DNA from: Gemmatimonadota bacterium
GTDB lineage: Bacteria; Gemmatimonadota; Gemmatimonadetes; Gemmatimonadales; GWC2-71-9
DNA length: 64,000 bases
Direction of reading: 5' to 3'
Assembly (NCBI GenBank): GCA_003222115.1
Contig: QHUL01000051.1
Coordinates: 81,925-145,924, forward strand
In this document: piece by piece, positions 62,708 through 64,000 of the stretch
Layout of the letters: every line of letters begins with the position of its first letter
How positions within the stretch are numbered: the stretch's first letter is position 1
The notes under the pieces: model-generated
The model's input: the letters and a program-made list of their open reading frames with translations, nothing else
What the model was told of the DNA's origin: nothing
Databases searched by the model: none
Program-made: the position numbers and the translations under genes

Positions 62708-64000
62708 ATGGAGACGACGCGCGAGCGGGAACCGATACCGCGCGCGCTCCAGCACGCCCTCGGTGGGCGGTACGTGCTGGAGCGCAGGCTCGGTCGCGGC
62801 GGGATGGGGGATGTCTACCTCGCTCGCGAGCCGCGCCTCGCCCGGCGCGTCGCGATCAAGGTGTTGCCGCCGGACCGGGCCATGCAGCCGGCGGCGCGCG
62901 AGCGGTTCCTCCGCGAGGCCCGGACGGCGGCCGGCCTTTCTCACCCGAACATCGTGCCGATCTTCGCCGTCGACGAGGTGGACGACTTCGTCTTCTTCGT
63001 CATGGCCTACGTGGACGGCGAGAGCCTCGGTCAGCGCATCCGGACGCGCGGCCCGTTGCCGCCGGCCGAGGTCGCGCGCGTGCTGAAGCAGGTCGCCCGC
63101 GCCCTGGCGTACGCTCACGACCACGGCGTGGTCCACCGCGACGTGAAACCGGACAACATCCTGCTCGAGAATCCCACCGGGCGGGTGTTGGTCACGGATT
63201 TCGGCATCGCTCGCGTCGGCGCGGGAGGCGGCAACACGGGTCCGCGCGAAGTGATGGGGACGGCCGAGTTCATGAGCCCCGAACAGGCGAGCGCCGCCGT
63301 GGTGGACGGTCGCAGCGATCTCTATTCCCTCGGCGTGGTCGCCTACTACGTGCTCTCGGGCCGGCTGCCGTTCGAGGAGCGCGACGCGTACGCGCTCATG
63401 GCGCGGCACGCAACCGAGCCCGCGCCGCCGCTCGCCTCGGTCGCCCCGGCGGTGCCCCGTCCGCTGGCGCGCATCGTCGACCGCTGTCTCGCCAAGGAGC
63501 CGTGGGCCCGGTTCGCCGGCGGCTCGGAGCTGGCGGAGGCGATCGACCATGCCGCCCCGCTCCAGGCCGCGTCGCCGATCGCGGTGCGCGCCTTTCTCGT
63601 CGAAAGCCGGCACCTCTCCGGCCCCGCGCTCGTCTACGCGACGCTGGCCGGCCTCGCCGTGCCGCTGCTCACCGGATCGTTCTGGTCCGGTGAGACGCTC
63701 GCGACGAAGCTCCTCGCGGCCGGTGGCGTGGCATGGGTGCTGCTCTTTCCGCTCGGGTACATGGTCAGGCGGGTGCGTCGCCTCTTCGCAGCGGGCTACG
63801 AACAAGAGGACCTCGTGGAGGTGCTCGAGGCGGCGCTGGCCCGGCGACGCGAGGAGCTGGCGTTCCTCTACGGGGAGGGTCCGTCGGGGTTCGAGCGCAC
63901 CATGCGCCGCCTCAGCTACGCCGCCCTGGTGGTGGCGGCGGCTGCGGTTGGGCTCCATCTCCTCGAGCCCCTGCCGCTGCCCGATGCCTCGCTGTTCGCG
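62708..64000 (+). CDS. Ser/Thr protein kinase, cut by window end
   Basis: Open from ATG 62708 to the window end, 431 residues without a stop. The kinase domain occupies about 20-285: LGRGGMGDVYLARE, VAIKVLPPD, VVHRDVKPDN, VTDFGIAR and GTAEFMSPEQ are intact. After it come two hydrophobic segments (about 300-320 and 335-355) and a second pair near 405-425, so the C-terminus is membrane-embedded or a sensor. The reverse order to the kinase at 23053. Confidence 0.95.
   Translation, partial: METTREREPIPRALQHALGGRYVLERRLGRGGMGDVYLAREPRLARRVAIKVLPPDRAMQPAARERFLREARTAAGLSHPNIVPIFAVDEVDDFVFFVMAYVDGESLGQRIRTRGPLPPAEVARVLKQVARALAYAHDHGVVHRDVKPDNILLENPTGRVLVTDFGIARVGAGGGNTGPREVMGTAEFMSPEQASAAVVDGRSDLYSLGVVAYYVLSGRLPFEERDAYALMARHATEPAPPLASVAPAVPRPLARIVDRCLAKEPWARFAGGSELAEAIDHAAPLQAASPIAVRAFLVESRHLSGPALVYATLAGLAVPLLTGSFWSGETLATKLLAAGGVAWVLLFPLGYMVRRVRRLFAAGYEQEDLVEVLEAALARRREELAFLYGEGPSGFERTMRRLSYAALVVAAAAVGLHLLEPLPLPDASLFA

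Overview
The window is a dense, high-GC (about 70% by eye) bacterial chromosome segment with roughly 66 protein genes, many GTG starts, and almost no intergenic space. No stretch over 300 bases lacks a gene. I see no rRNA, tRNA, CRISPR array, transposase, integrase or phage gene. The gene content (secreted S9 and M1 peptidases, HEAT-repeat proteins, Ser/Thr kinases, an SSP411/YyaL-type protein, OPT and MacAB-type transporters, PhzF, a FabH-FabI pair) and the GTGA/ATGA stop-start overlaps fit Gemmatimonadota or a related phylum. That is an inference from gene content, not from a marker gene.

Layout. 1-2552 (-): Hpt-receiver regulator, HEAT membrane protein and GT2 glycosyltransferase, probably for an exported polysaccharide. 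2672-4975 (+): duplicated membrane protein, a 51-residue Cys protein, and a degenerate HD-GYP membrane protein. 5010-7254 (-): fabH-fabI and a small membrane protein. 7337-10064 (+): S9 peptidase and neighbours. 10126-18384 (-): M1 peptidase, EamA exporter, PhzF, DUF4173 protein, uppS, and a winged-helix regulator with its membrane partner and a visible operator-promoter, then a PHP protein. 18401-21254 (+): small lipoprotein, DinB-like protein, FAD oxidoreductase. 21298-22305 (-): trpS. 22380-25062 (+): cupredoxin and a Ser/Thr kinase built like a sensor histidine kinase. 25063-26715 (-): cytochrome b, molybdoenzyme and Met-rich lipoprotein. 26737-29632 (+): lipoprotein, amidohydrolase, cytochrome c protein.

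29639-49500 is a 20-kb (-) block: chemoreceptor, MacAB/TolC-type efflux set joined to an ECF sigma factor, phospholipase-D-type synthase, HD protein, asparagine synthetase, ArnT-like transferase, cyclophilin, aldo/keto reductase, SSP411-like protein, M20 peptidase, endonuclease III and an alpha/beta hydrolase. 49541-52617 (+): NitT/TauT-type ABC permease and ATPase. 52625-53083 (-): GAF protein. 53129-57414 (+): complete ECF vitamin-type transporter (S, T, A, A') plus a HEAT protein. 57422-61653 (-): M42 peptidase, BtuF-like protein, OPT transporter. 61741-64000 (+): CPBP protease and a truncated Ser/Thr kinase.

Most notable: (1) the cytochrome b / YedY-like molybdoenzyme / Met-rich lipoprotein operon, which resembles the hypochlorite-scavenging YedYZ-MrpX system; (2) an ECF transporter whose two ATPases have lost complementary catalytic motifs, predicting one dead and one live ATP site; (3) a 21-bp palindromic operator present at a regulator's own leaderless promoter and again, at 19 of 21 positions, over the uppS start codon.
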